Assembly (NCBI GenBank): GCA_951802425.1
Contig: OX637802.1
Span: forward strand, 1,984,001-2,048,000
Direction of reading: 5' to 3'
DNA from: Clavaria fumosa
Taxonomy: Eukaryota; Basidiomycota; Agaricomycetes; Agaricales; Clavariaceae
DNA: 64,000 bases
A program made the translations under genes and the position numbers. Shown here piece after piece: positions 10,875 through 23,363 of this stretch. Position 1 is the stretch's first letter. Every line of letters begins with the position of its first letter. Below the pieces are notes generated by a model. The model made no database searches and was not told where the DNA came from. It saw nothing but the letters and a program-made list of their open reading frames with translations.

Positions 10875-12585
10875 ACAATGACCCAGCAGCTGGGCCTCAA
10901 GGTTCTCGCGCAGCGTAGCTGTAGCAGCACCCAGGTTGTCTTTGTCAGGGTTCACCTTTCAGTCTGAGCTGCGCCTCGCATGTCATTTTTGACCACCTGT
11001 TTCAATTGGGCAGGTCGTAGTAATAAACTTCATTGTCGGTTGCCAGAACGTTCTTTTCGGAGGATCTGAAAAGTCGTTTCGTTTGGGTTCAATCTTGATC
11101 ACTTCCTATTTTCTCTAGATCATTTTTTGTTCATGATTTTGGGGACAGCCCTTTTTGTCTATCTGCCGTTTTCGAATGTTGCTCACCTTGGTGCCCAGAA
11201 AATCTGCAACAGTACCGTTTTTGTGCGTTCTTCTGCGTTCTACCCGTCTGCCCTCTCGCCTTTCTGCCATATCATGCTCATGCTGCTTCCTAGGATCTCA
11301 TTTAGCTGCTCAATTTCAAGAGCAGGGCCGTCCTGCACATGTGTCCAGCGTGTTCCCCAGTGGTGCCTCCTTCACCATCAGCACGGGGCAGCTTCTTAAG
11401 GTCACTCAACGCACCTGCAGCAAACCTGAACGCCATCCTGATGAAGCTCGACGTGCTGCACCGCGGTGGCATCTGAGATCGTCGAGTTCTACCGTCCTTT
11501 CTTCGCCGAGAACTGCTTGTCTTACTGGTCAGAACTTTCCGCTCTTGGCGGACAGTCTCCCACGTGTCAAACGCGTCGAGACATGCGAGGGGGACTCGGC
11601 TAGCTGGTGCTCGGCCTCCACGGCTTTATTCGAGGCCGTGGCAGACACTGATGAAATGGACACACTAAGACGCCGACGGAGGGAATGAAGTGCGTCCGGG
11701 TGGTGTCCTGAGGTGGATCTCGGCGACGAAGAGCTGCTCGGAGGCGTGGGGCGAGCGCGCGTGTGGCGCCGCCCATGAGACTTCGTGGATGTGGCGCGTT
11801 ACTGGCAGTTGGATTTTGTGCGCAGAGAACTCGAGGAGGGCGAGCATGGTGTTGCCGCGGACGTCGTAGGTACGGATTGCATGATGGTTGGCGCATGGTG
11901 CGTGAGGACGAGGTGGTGAGATGAGAACGATATACTTGTGATACACCATGTCAGTGCCGCGGTGCATGAGCTGTGCTGCCTTGGATGACGCCTCAGACAC
12001 CTCTCCACTAACCATCTGCCTTCTCTAGTTAGGACTGACCTCGCGACTTCAGTTCCTTCAATAATTAATGAAGATTGGAAGCTGAATGTACTGTGCTGTG
12101 CTCAGAACGTGCACTAACTGAACTGTGGGACGAACGTCTTTCTTCTACACGAATAGATTACGGTCGCATCAGTCTGCTCACAAAATGCAGACAAGTCCGA
12201 AGTGGGAAGATTAACATTAACAGCGTAGTGCGCTATGATAGTCACAGGTTTTGCCCCATCCGGGGCGTGATACGAATCATCAATCTGACACCGTTCGTAG
12301 GACACCCAGACTATATCTCCGGTACGGCGCGACTTGATGACTCCTGAAGCACGACATATACATACTGAAAACAAAATGTCCCCACCCATCTTACAATTAA
12401 GCTTTGTTTACCCGCCAAGCAAGAATTTGAATGTTTAGACTTTCATCTACTCGCGACCTGGGTTCGTAAGACGCCTTTTCACAGGTGCAGATTCAGACAC
12501 TAGTAGCTGCGTGAACATGTAGCTTGCAACACCCAACACTGCAACCACGAATTGGGTCAATTCGCGTCGTTGGGCGTTTGCAAAC
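10875..12585. other. 1.7 kb without a confident gene; possible decayed coding fragments
   Basis: The stretch follows the kinase stop and precedes the 3' end of the FIT gene. On the plus strand near 11300-11560, short open segments in different frames (HVSSVFPSGASFTISTGQLL, NLNAILMKLDVLHR, EIVEFYRPFFAENC) look protein-like but cannot be joined by plausible introns. On the minus strand 12015-11665 has an open GC-rich frame. None was recognised. 12016-12585 is AT-richer and appears non-coding. Confidence 0.5.
11665..12015 (-). pseudogene. possible relic coding exon of unknown family
   Basis: An open minus-strand frame of 116 codons with GC-rich, coding-like composition. The segment IRTYDVRGNTMLALLEF followed by HIHEVSWAAPHA is faintly reminiscent of a WD40 blade and its connecting strand, but the match is too weak to name. 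No neighbouring exons with matching phase were found, and the plus strand just beyond holds other broken fragments. It may be the remnant of a gene, an unrecognised exon, or chance. Confidence 0.25.
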
Positions 12586-13356
12586 TCAGAACTCACGGTA
12601 GCCGGACAATTTCTCCCAGGGCGAGTGAAAATACACGCTCGTGGTCAAACATGCCAACATCCAAATTGCGATCAATGACCAATTTGCAGCCACGGCTACT
12701 TTGTGCGCGACGCTCCACACATGACGCGATCGCGACGAATAACGGAGCTGGTCCACGAGAAACAAGATCGACAAAGTGGGTAGGAAAATATGGCCTGAGA
12801 CGTCATGCCCCCTGCGCAAACGTGGAACCGCACGGAAGTCGTTTGGTAAAGAGGCGGCGTTTATGACCGTGGTGAACAGAGAGGGGTGCGTCTGGGCGGA
12901 AAGTGTGGATTTGCCGAAGCAGAATTCTGTTGGCACGGAGACTAAGTGGTCTGGCGGAATCCGGAGGACACACTCTCCGCCAGAGGCGACAACGACGCGG
13001 TCCAAAATCGAAGGACCAAAAAACCACAAAGTGAACATCGCCCATGCGGTGGTCGCGAGCAGCCAGTTTCCTATTCTTCTCGGTATACGTGTGCTAGGTG
13101 GGCTAGTGCCCCACAGCACGAGGAAAGCAACAGATGTCCACCCCCATGCGTTCTTGATGAAATACACGTTGAGCGGGTTCAACTTGTTCGCAAAATAGTG
13201 GGAGGCGTGTAAAGGGTGCGGTAAATTGGCAAGCAGGGGGTCGGAAGTGTCGAGATAGGTTTGATTGGCAACGGAGTAGAGAGTCCCCGTAAGGACGATG
13301 GTGGTAATGAGAATGAGAAATAACCGTATGTCCGTCATTGTTTCTGCCATTGCCAT
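12586..13356 (-). CDS. FIT family (SCS3/YFT2/FITM2-like) ER membrane protein
   Basis: Single-exon gene of 256 residues. FIT proteins are polytopic ER proteins that act as acyl-CoA diphosphatases and are needed for lipid droplet budding and phospholipid homeostasis. There are about six hydrophobic segments, starting with LFLILITTIVLTGTLYSVA. The two conserved active-site regions are present: GHDVSGHIFLPTLSILFLVD near residue 180 and VYFHSPWEKLSGY at the C-terminus, each supplying the conserved histidine. The N-terminus MAMAETMTDIR has three candidate start methionines; the first is used here. The product is short for a fungal SCS3, with little C-terminal extension. Confidence 0.87.
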   Translation of the reverse strand: MAMAETMTDIRLFLILITTIVLTGTLYSVANQTYLDTSDPLLANLPHPLHASHYFANKLNPLNVYFIKNAWGWTSVAFLVLWGTSPPSTRIPRRIGNWLLATTAWAMFTLWFFGPSILDRVVVASGGECVLRIPPDHLVSVPTEFCFGKSTLSAQTHPSLFTTVINAASLPNDFRAVPRLRRGHDVSGHIFLPTLSILFLVDQLRYSSRSRHVWSVAHKVAVAANWSLIAIWMLACLTTSVYFHSPWEKLSGYREF

Positions 13357-14659
13357 TGGGTGTGTGAGGTTGAGTGTAAACGGAGTACGTCACGACCGTA
13401 CAATGAACGCGCGTCTACACCAACTCCATTTGGTCGTCGTATCAAACATCGACGAGCTTACAGTGGTGTGTCTCGTTGCCCTAACACAATCAAAGATATT
13501 GGGAAGCGCAGCAGCAAAACCCTCCTTCGTCACCGTATGTCGCTGCTTTTCACGTTGGCGTGACTAGTCGACGCGGTATTCCATGCATAGGACGCGAGGC
13601 AAGTGTGGATCTCGTCAAGAAACGACCAGTTGGACTCGAGGCGACGCCCTGTTGTCACCGCTGCTGCCGCGGTTCTCTTTGGCTCGAATTCGCTGCAGAA
13701 GGTCCTGCCGCTGCGTATCATACATGAGGATGGTATGCTGCAATTTACATCCAAAGCTACGGCCCAGCACGCATCGTGGATCCAACCCGCACAGTTTTTA
13801 TTTTCCAGCCAGCCATTAAGCTGCGTCGCGTCGCCTGCTGGCAGATTCATGGGTTAGGCTTTCGGAACGATCTGCAACTCTGCATTGACCTGCTGTTTGT
13901 CCACGGCACATAGAAATCGGACACCCCGCGTTCCTCGACACACTCTTCAGGTTCCGCGGGACATCAATTTGTGACGAGAGCAATCGCATAACAAGTTGAT
14001 TCAGCGCGAGGAGAATCGAGTTCGTGCTTCTGCCTTCACCGCATACATGATCGCTAAGGATGGAAATAGGTAGTCCTTACCCTTACTTGCCGTTCTCTTG
14101 ACGCCGAAACAAGGGATTCCACCCCTGCCTTGCTGTTGCTTGGAATGCATGTCAAAATCGCTCGTTAGAGAAGGTTGTGCAAAATCGGTGTTGCGGAAGA
14201 TATTCTGCTATACCGTTTCTTGGGATCACCTCGGAACAACTCCCGTGGAGGCTACGATTGGCTCATGCTGTTGATTTCTGATGGAAAACAGGGTGATTGG
14301 TACATGGCACATCCACTTCTATCACCCTTTCTTGCTCACCTTGTCGCCGACCCTAACACGTTTCACGTCACCCCAGTGGATGTACTCAATTCTCAAATCA
14401 CATCCACATCGGATAATTGCTCAAGACGGCGTGAGCATTCAGACTTAACAACTCACACAAAGTCACGCTGGAGCTCGCATTGGCCTCTGACCCGTCTGCT
14501 ACTGAGATCTGTGCACAAGCTGGATACTGTAAAGATGCCGCAGCATCACCTGCTGTCAGATCACCTCGCCAAAGAGGCGTGGCACTCCGAAACTTGTTCT
14601 TATAGTCATGTACAGATGCTTCCGTTCATTTCGACCCCTCTCCAATCTTTGCGTTCGAC
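13357..14659. other. 1.3 kb without a recognised gene, upstream of UGP copy 1
   Basis: Several short overlapping frames on both strands (for example plus 13603-13857 and 14175-14500, minus 13850-13530), none with recognisable motifs or consistent splice sites. It should contain the FIT promoter and the promoter and leader of the UGP copy starting at 14660. Confidence 0.5.
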
Positions 14660-16822
<2,163 letters not shown>

Positions 16823-17145
16823 GCGTCTGTATTCCCAGAGGGAACCTCGGCCCATGGCCAACCTTAAAGTACAGTATTCTTGTGCTGCAATCAGTTGTGT
16901 ATCACTAGTTTTGCAATCTACAGATCCACGATTTTCGTAACCGCAGCTTGTGTAGACGTCCACTCTGTTAGATGTACGACGCCCGCGAAGCCACATTCAG
17001 ACGACCCTCCGAATTGCACCAGAGAATGAATGGTTGAAGAGAGCGGAAAGAATGTGTGACAGCCACGTGACACAAATATTTATATGAGCAGTGTTTTCCA
17101 CGAGCATATCCTAAGGTCAACGTAATGCCAGACTTTAGATCAAAG
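16823..17145. other. convergent 3' intergenic region (UGP copy 1 / FKBP)
   Basis: 323 bases between two stop codons that face each other. It holds the 3' UTRs of both genes and no other recognisable feature. Confidence 0.6.
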
Positions 17146-18868
17146 CTATTTAATCTCGAGCAGCTTGCATTCTGTATAGAGGGTACATCGCTTGAGTCAT
17201 CTCGCGGCGGACGTGGAGCGGATGCGTACCGAAGGACAGAGTCGAATTTGAAGGGATGGGCCCCGCGCCCTTTTTACCGTAACCCATCTGAGGCGAGACG
17301 GTCAGAACACGTTCCCCACCGACCTGCATCCCGACGATGCCTAGGTCCCAGCCTTGACGATAGAGGTCAAATTAGAAATTAAAAATTCGTTTGCGATGTA
17401 TTGAATGTGTACAAACCTTTGATCACTTCACCTCCACCTAGATGGAAGGTGAGCTATAGGGCGTCAGCCCGAGAACGTCTTAGGGTAGAAACGAGACAAT
17501 ACCGGTTTGCCTTTCGTGTTTTGATCGAATACTTTTCCATCCTGAAGCTTGCCAATATACCTCATAGACACTTTGTCACCTTTCTTCGCTTGTGGTCCTG
17601 TTCCTACTTTCGCATCTCGAATGGTGAGACCGTCAGCAACTTCGCGTGTGGCACCGCTATCCTTGGAGGACAATTTTTTCTTGTCTTTCTTCTGCAGGGT
17701 GGTGGCACCTTTTTTCTCCTGGCCAGCGACGTCCTTTTTCTCTTGGTCAGGGGCGGATTTCTTCTCCTGACCAGCAATGTCTTTTTTTTGGTCAGGGACG
17801 GATTTCTTCTCTTGGCCAAGGGCGGGTTTTTTCTCCTGGCCGGCAGCAACTTTAGCATCCGTGGCATCCTTCTTATTGCTGGGCCCTTTATGACCATCCT
17901 TTCCAGGACCAGCTTTATCCTTGCCCTTCTTATGTTCAGCTTTCGTTTTAGCAGGCTGAGATGCTGCGGAGCCCGCAACCGCATCACCAACTTGACCCTT
18001 CAATTTTTTCTCGGGTCTGGTTTTTTCGACTTTGGGGGGCAAAGCGTTCGATGCCTCGTCCTCACTGTACACGTCGTGTTCCGCATGTCCACGCTTGCCG
18101 TGTTTGGGCGCCTCATCTTCCATCCCCTCGGCTATCTCCTCGAATCGACTGTGAAAGGTATGCGAAGGACATATATTAGAAAGAGCTCTCAGGCAAGTAT
18201 CACAGGAGCACATGCATGCCTGTCATCGTCGGAATAGAGGTTCACGCCTGTGTCATCAGAATCGTCCATGTAGAACTGTGCGTCAGGGTCGGAAGAACCG
18301 CCGCGGCCCACAAGGACAGATTGATCTTGTGCTAGGTTGTAAGGGTAGAATAAAACTTGTACTGCAAGGCCGCCTTACCAATGTAATTGCCCGTCAGGTA
18401 GACAGTGCTGACGCACGTTAGCAATAGAAGGGCGAATGGAATGAACGGCTTACTTGTCTCCGGTATTCTCGAAGATATATTCCTCGCCCTCCAACAGGAC
18501 AACATCGACAAGGACCTGCTCGATCTTCGAGGGCATTAATTTTGATAGTACTTCGCGGTTGTAGAGCTTAAAGAGAAGAGATACCTGTCCTGGCGTCATC
18601 GAGCATAAAACCGTTGACTTAAGGTCATCCTCTTCGTCTTCGTCTTCGTCCTCGTCATCTTCGTCATCTTGCAAATGATGTATTTTTACTAAACTTCTGC
18701 CTGTGTGATTTATGTCTCCCAACGCGACTTGTGTAACTCTCGTATCCTGTTTGGGTTGAACCGTTTTCTTCCCCTTGACTTCTAAGAGGAGGCTCCTGAA
18801 CGGTCAAGGTTAATTTCGAGCTGAGGTGAAAAGAAGAAGCCTTGCCAAAGTCCAGTGACGAGGGCCAT
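17146..18868 (-). CDS. nucleolar FKBP-type peptidyl-prolyl isomerase (Fpr3/Fpr4 type)
   Basis: Predicted 425-residue nucleolar prolyl isomerase and histone chaperone of the Fpr3/Fpr4 class. Exons: 18868-18846, 18795-18585, 18524-18454, 18407-18379, 18331-18220, 18148-17503, 17453-17417, 17352-17230, 17171-17146. The N-terminal nucleoplasmin-like domain reads [14 protein letters not shown], then [13 protein letters not shown], an acidic Asp/Glu run, [14 protein letters not shown] and [10 protein letters not shown] long Lys/Asp/Glu-rich linker contains a repeated QEKK unit of about 10 residues. The C-terminal FKBP domain has [60 protein letters not shown] and [19 protein letters not shown]. Two introns (18845-18796 with GCAAGG, 18219-18149 with GCATGC) lack a GT donor. 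Start ATG 18868 matches the family N-terminus. Confidence 0.93.
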
Positions 18869-19023
18869 GGATGTTTTCAATAGCCACGACGCGCTCGGGG
18901 AAGTCAGCGCGTTGAAAAAATTAAGTTCTGAATTTGAGCGGAGAACGAAAGTGATTAGCTCCGCTTTAAAATTCTTTGCCGAAGCGGCGTCAACTTTGGC
19001 TGCGCGACTTTAACGTCCCCGCT
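18869..19023. promoter_or_regulatory. 155-bp divergent promoter between FKBP and ARPC4
   Basis: The ATG codons of the FKBP gene (18868, minus) and ARPC4 (19024, plus) are separated by 155 bases, which must hold both promoters and leaders. Confidence 0.55.
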
Positions 19024-19810
19024 ATGGTGAGTGTGCCCCTCCCCGTCCCTCCTCGACGGCACTAACTGGCTCATATAATAGTCGAATGTGCTGAGACCGT
19101 ATCTTGCAGCGGTCAGGTCTACCCTGACTGCCGCCATGACACTGGAGAACTTTTCTTCACAAGTCCTGAGTTATTCCCTGATCCTTCGAAGATGTCCTAA
19201 GCCGTTCCCAGGTCGTAGAACGTCATAATAAACCGGAGGTGGAAGCCAGGCATGCTCCCCATCCATAAACAAGCTTTACTATCTATGATTTAACTTGCGG
19301 GCCGCGTTGTATGCAGAGGCTCAAAGGAAGTCCTCCTCAACCCCTTGATCATCTCTCGCAGCAACCAAGAGCGAGTCCTCATCGAGCCTTCCATCAACTC
19401 GACCCGCGTGAGCATCAAGATAAAACAAATTGACGAAATCGAAGGGATTCTATGCCACAAATTCACTCGATTCATGATGCAGCGAGCGGAGAATTTCATG
19501 GTGCTGCGGAGAAAACCTGTTCCAGTGCGCTCCTCTGTATGACTGTCTGTCACGCATCGCATTGATCCTCGTGTCAGGGCTATGACATCTCTTTCTTGAT
19601 CACAAACACGCATTCAGAGACCATGCTAAAACACAAGATCGTCGACTTCATTATCCAGTTGCGCGATTCCAATTATTTCCATCTTCTCGTTGCTAACCAC
19701 GCACACCGTCTAGTTTCATGGAAGAGGTTGATAAAGAAATTAGCGAGATGAAATTAAGCTTGAACAGGCGGGCTCGTGTTGTAGCAGAATCATACCTGAC
19801 AGAACTGTAA
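19024..19810 (+). CDS. ARC19: Arp2/3 complex subunit 4 (ARPC4, 20 kDa)
   Basis: Structural subunit of the Arp2/3 actin-nucleating complex, which builds branched actin at endocytic patches. Exons 19024-19026 (only the ATG), 19082-19162, 19212-19249, 19317-19536, 19578-19657, 19714-19810 give 172 residues, close to the usual 168. Motifs: [93 protein letters not shown] and [17 protein letters not shown]. The third intron (19250-19316) starts with GCATGC and has no in-phase GT alternative. The first exon consisting of the start codon alone is notable but seen in other fungal genes. Confidence 0.95.
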
Positions 19811-19860
19811 CACCATTGCGGGATAAAAGTACAAGCATGATTACAATCCTGTAAACACGA

Positions 19861-21451
19861 TCATTCCCAGTCACTATCCTGTTCATCCTCTTTCTGCTTC
19901 GGCACGGCAAGAGGTTCTCCGCCTGCACTCAAGCTGCCGGACGAGACGACATCATATCCTTCCTCGCTGCTCAGGCGTGGACTGAGAAACACAGGCGATG
20001 AAGTGTCCGAGAGCTTCGTAAGATCTTGCATTTGGGCTGGTGTCGGGATCGAAGGCCGTGTTTCGGAAGTGGGCATGGTCGAGGAGGGCACGAGCGTAGT
20101 TGTACTCGAAGGGGCGATTGCTTCCTCTTCGTCATCTTCCCAACTGAATACTTCGTCCTCGTTCGAGGCATCTTGAGTAGCGACGTTTTATAAGACCAGT
20201 CAACCTTATGTGAAAACAAAGAATAAGACTCGCCCTTCAGAAAAACTTTGCGCCTTTCGTGTTCCCGCTCAATCTGATAGACTCGGAAAAAGTAACGCTT
20301 CCAAAACTCTTCCTCAATCATCGTTGCAGGCACTGCAGGGCCCACGCTGAGCAGCGTCGAAAATGCGGGATGAACCAAACTCACCCAGCTTATCATGTGT
20401 GGCTTGCAATGCAGACCCGTCGACAGGCTCAGCGAGGGCCTCATCTACTCTCGCCTTCCATTCGGGCGCGGCGATCCCGCCCTCTTTCGAGTCGACGTCT
20501 GACGCGAGCCAGCCGTCAAACTGACTCTGGAAATCGGCATCGCCGTCAGTGTTATGCGCAATAATCTCGGGATCGTGCTTCAGCCTCCTGAGTAGCGCCT
20601 CGGCACGCGTAGCCACCGCTCGCTGCGCTGCAGACGCCGTCCCGCTCGCCTTCTCTTTCGCCTTTCCCTCAGGCATGCTTAACGAGCTTTCGTCTGTCGC
20701 CGCCGTGGCGGCAGCAGCAGCAGTTGGAAGCATCCAAATGTCTGTACCGTCCCAAAGCGCGCCTTGCGACAGATCGACCTCCTCCGGGGGCACAACCTTG
20801 ACGATGTCTTTCAAGACCTCCCCAGCCTCCTTCATTGCCTCCCTTAGGAGCGCTTCGCTCTTGTGCACGTACTCCTCCGCTTGCTCGGACGCATGTTTCA
20901 AGGACTCTGGGATGTTCTTCTGCACCGTGGACATGATGTTGGGGGGCAGCGCAGATTGGATCCGGGTGAATATGTTTGAATACGATGACGACGGCGAAGA
21001 GGGGACAGGGCCGCGCTCTGTCATTTCCGAGTACGAGGACGAGAGAGAACTATCGCCGTCATCGAGTGTCCTGGGTAGATCGGACGCCTCTGCCTCGCGC
21101 GGGGTTGAGCTCGCATCCGAGTCAGGTTCTCCTACAGCAGCTGCACTGTCAGATTGAGTGAGCATTACAAGACCTCTCTGCGCCTGCGAGACGGCGTCGC
21201 CCAGATCCTTCCGCGCGGTATCAAATACGGTCTGGCTCTGTGGCGAGCAAAAGCAAGGAACGGTTTAGCACACAGCGTGTTGTCGGGGCCCTCAAGCGGA
21301 GAGCACTGACTTGCCGTCGAAACCCGCCCCAGATGCGACTCAGCTGTCCTACCACCTCAGAAACCTCATCGTTCAAACTCTGCGCGGGCTGCTCAGAACT
21401 GTGAGGGGCAGAGCTTGACACGGGCAAGTCTTGCGCGTCGAAGAAATTCAT
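19861..21451 (-). CDS. BSD-domain protein (Dos2/BSDC1-like)
   Basis: 470-residue protein with exons 21451-21311, 21237-20376, 20332-20234, 20171-19861. An N-terminal amphipathic region (VGQLSRIWGGFRRQ, FDTARKDLGDAVSQAQRG) leads into an Ala/Glu-rich region. The BSD domain sits at 20332-20234 with the signature EEEFWKRYFFRVYQIERE. An acidic DEVFSWEDDEEE and a Ser/Pro-rich tail ending DEQDSDWE follow. BSD domains occur in TFIIH p62 and in synapse-associated-like proteins; the layout here fits the fungal Dos2/BSDC1 group, whose role is poorly known (ubiquitin and membrane traffic have been suggested). The intron 20233-20172 starts with GCGAGT. The stop codon lies 50 bp from the convergent ARPC4 stop. 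Confidence 0.85.
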
Positions 21452-21620
21452 TTGAGCGCGCTTCTACTGTGGGCTGGCAGTTGAGCAAAAGGTCATAGCC
21501 ACAGGGATCGGACCGGTTCAATTTCCAATTCCAATTCCGAAACATTTCAGCGGTTACAGTATCGGTAGTGCACACACGGCAACGCAAGAAACCCTATTCC
21601 AGACTTCATGGCTGGCTTAG

Positions 21621-23103
21621 CTACACGACTGCGGCAATTCGACGATCAACTTCCTCAACCAGAGGGAGCCTCAATCCGTTTTTTAGAGCACCAAGACTCT
21701 GCGTTATCGCCTTGTGAGACCGACACTCAGTGATAAAGTCGGTGAACATCTATAAATGAAGATCAGAGACGATGTCCTTGCTATATGATTCAACTTTTAC
21801 CTCAATGGTGTCAAGGGGTCCACCCGCACTCTCCGGATGGAACTGTACACCCCAAACCTTTTTGCCCGACTCAACAGTGGATTTGATGCCTTCGACAGAT
21901 GAATCATTACAATTGATGAAGAAAGGCTCCCATCCAAGAGGGAAAGGATCCTGCAGTTTCAACGCATATTGATGATTTTGGCTTCGCGAGCAAGGAGTCA
22001 GCTGAACCTGTGAGAAAACGCATCACGGGAGGGACATGCCTTGTGACGTACACCCTGCCCGCTTTGACAGACCCAGACGAAGCCAGGGCCAAAACGGGTT
22101 GGTTGTGACCGCGGTTACCGAATGGCATGCGGTATGCTTCTAACCCTGCAGCCATCCCAATGACCTGATGACCCATGCAGATGCCGAATACGGGCTTGTC
22201 CCACTCCACCAAAGTGTGACGCAAGTGGCCGATCGCTTCTGCACAGTGGCCAGGATCGCCTGGTCCATTAGTGAGGAATAAACCGTCGTAATGATCGCGG
22301 ATGGTGTTGAAATTGTAGTTCCAGGGCAGGACGGTCACCGCCGCGCCTCGGCGCACGAGCGATCGCAAAATATTAGCTTTGGCGCCGAAATCAATAACGG
22401 CGATCTTAACATCGCCGGAAGGGTTAAGCTGGTACGGCGTTTTGGTGGACACCTGATCGACCAAGTTCTCTCTCGTGGGGTCCCAGAATTCGTGTGACTT
22501 GGGCGGTAATGCCGAGGCATCGGGTCCGATGGCAATACGGCCAAGAGTGGTTCCCTGATCGCGAAGTAGACGTGTCACTGCGCGAGTATCGACACCCGTG
22601 ATCCCAGGCACATTAAATCGTTGGCACCAAGAAGCGATGGACTCGACTGCCGCGTGATGTGAAAATTTCTCCGCTACGTCGCCGACGACAATAGCAGAGC
22701 ATTGTATCCTCGGAGACTCAAGCACGACTCCAACGTCATGGGAATCGATGGACGTCTTGTTAAGTGGGACACCATAGTTGCCGATGAGTGGAGTAGTGAA
22801 AACGAGAATCTGACCGCGGTAAGACGGGTCTGTCATCGATTCCGTGTCTAAGAAAAAATGAATACGATGAGGAGAAAAAATGACAGAAAAGATCATGATA
22901 TATGATAGCGATGACTTACAAGATGTGATTGAGGTGGAAAACACAGTCTCCCCATTAATGCTAGTAGGAGCACCGAAAGAACGGCCGAGGAACGATTGTC
23001 CTGTTTTAAGATGGAGGACGGCTGGAAGAGCGGACAAAGAGCCAGTGTGGGTAGCCAAACCCCGAGCGAGGTGTGGTACGCGAATGAGTCGTGGGGCGAA
23101 CAT
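21621..23103 (-). CDS. CPA1: carbamoyl-phosphate synthase, arginine-specific small subunit (glutamine amidotransferase)
   Basis: Releases ammonia from glutamine and channels it to the large subunit, supplying carbamoyl phosphate for arginine synthesis; mitochondrial in most filamentous fungi. Exons 23103-22920, 22847-22040, 21981-21801, 21749-21621 give 433 residues. The N-terminus MFAPRLIRVPHLARGLAT is basic and Ser/Thr-rich like a transit peptide. CPSase small-chain domain: LKTGQSFLGRSFG and ESMTDPSYRGQILVFTTPLI. Class I amidotransferase: KIAVIDFGAKANILRSL, FLTNGPGDPGHC, VFGICMGHQVIGMAAGL (nucleophile Cys) and VWGVQFHPESAGGP (His and Glu of the triad). The intron 22039-21982 starts GCATGT and is needed to restore SQNHQYALKLQDPF. 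Expression is probably controlled by the arginine attenuator uORF directly upstream. Confidence 0.95.
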
Positions 23104-23106
23104 TTT

Positions 23107-23237
23107 CTAACAATTCAACAGGGAGAATACAAGGTCGCTAAGATAGCTGCGAGATACAGTTGTGTCAATGGGTCGAAAAGAGACAATCGATGATATAAGT
23201 AGACTTACTCGTCGCGAGTGTTCTGGGTGAAGAGCAT
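23107..23237 (-). promoter_or_regulatory. spliced uORF encoding an arginine attenuator peptide (AAP) for CPA1
   Basis: Upstream of CPA1 an ORF starts at ATG 23237 and runs to 23209, is split by an intron 23208-23147 (GTAAGT...CTCGCAG), and continues 23146-23107 to TAG. It encodes 22 residues with core TRDDYLSDLVF, which matches the conserved core of fungal AAP peptides (consensus around DYLSDHLW). Only AAA separates its stop from the CPA1 ATG at 23103. In other fungi the AAP stalls ribosomes in high arginine and shuts down CPA1 translation. An in-frame ATG at 23309 could lengthen the peptide by 24 residues if transcription starts farther upstream. Confidence 0.85.
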
Positions 23238-23363
23238 GTGCAGATGGGTCAGGGAGAAGAGTGGTGTGGTGCCTAAAAACTGGGGGAATTTTTTCAAAAT
23301 CGTTGACATGGTCACGTGTCAGGTGCTATGACAAATGGGGGAATGTGATATTCGTTGAAGCTC

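Noticed and set aside
17146..17352. Apparent frameshift at the C-terminus of the FKBP
   Set aside because: A first reading seemed to break the frame before ECKLLEIK; rechecking the bases gave IPSNSTLSF and a canonical GT-AG junction that closes the frame.
17401..18237. Long plus-strand ORF of 278 codons
   Set aside because: It is antisense to the exons of the FKBP gene, whose minus-strand translation matches the family across its whole length; the plus-strand frame is a by-product of Lys/Glu codon bias (poly-Leu/Phe composition).
20549..21157. Plus-strand ORF of 202 codons
   Set aside because: Antisense to the large BSD-protein exon; composition is low-complexity Ser/Ala and there is no family match.
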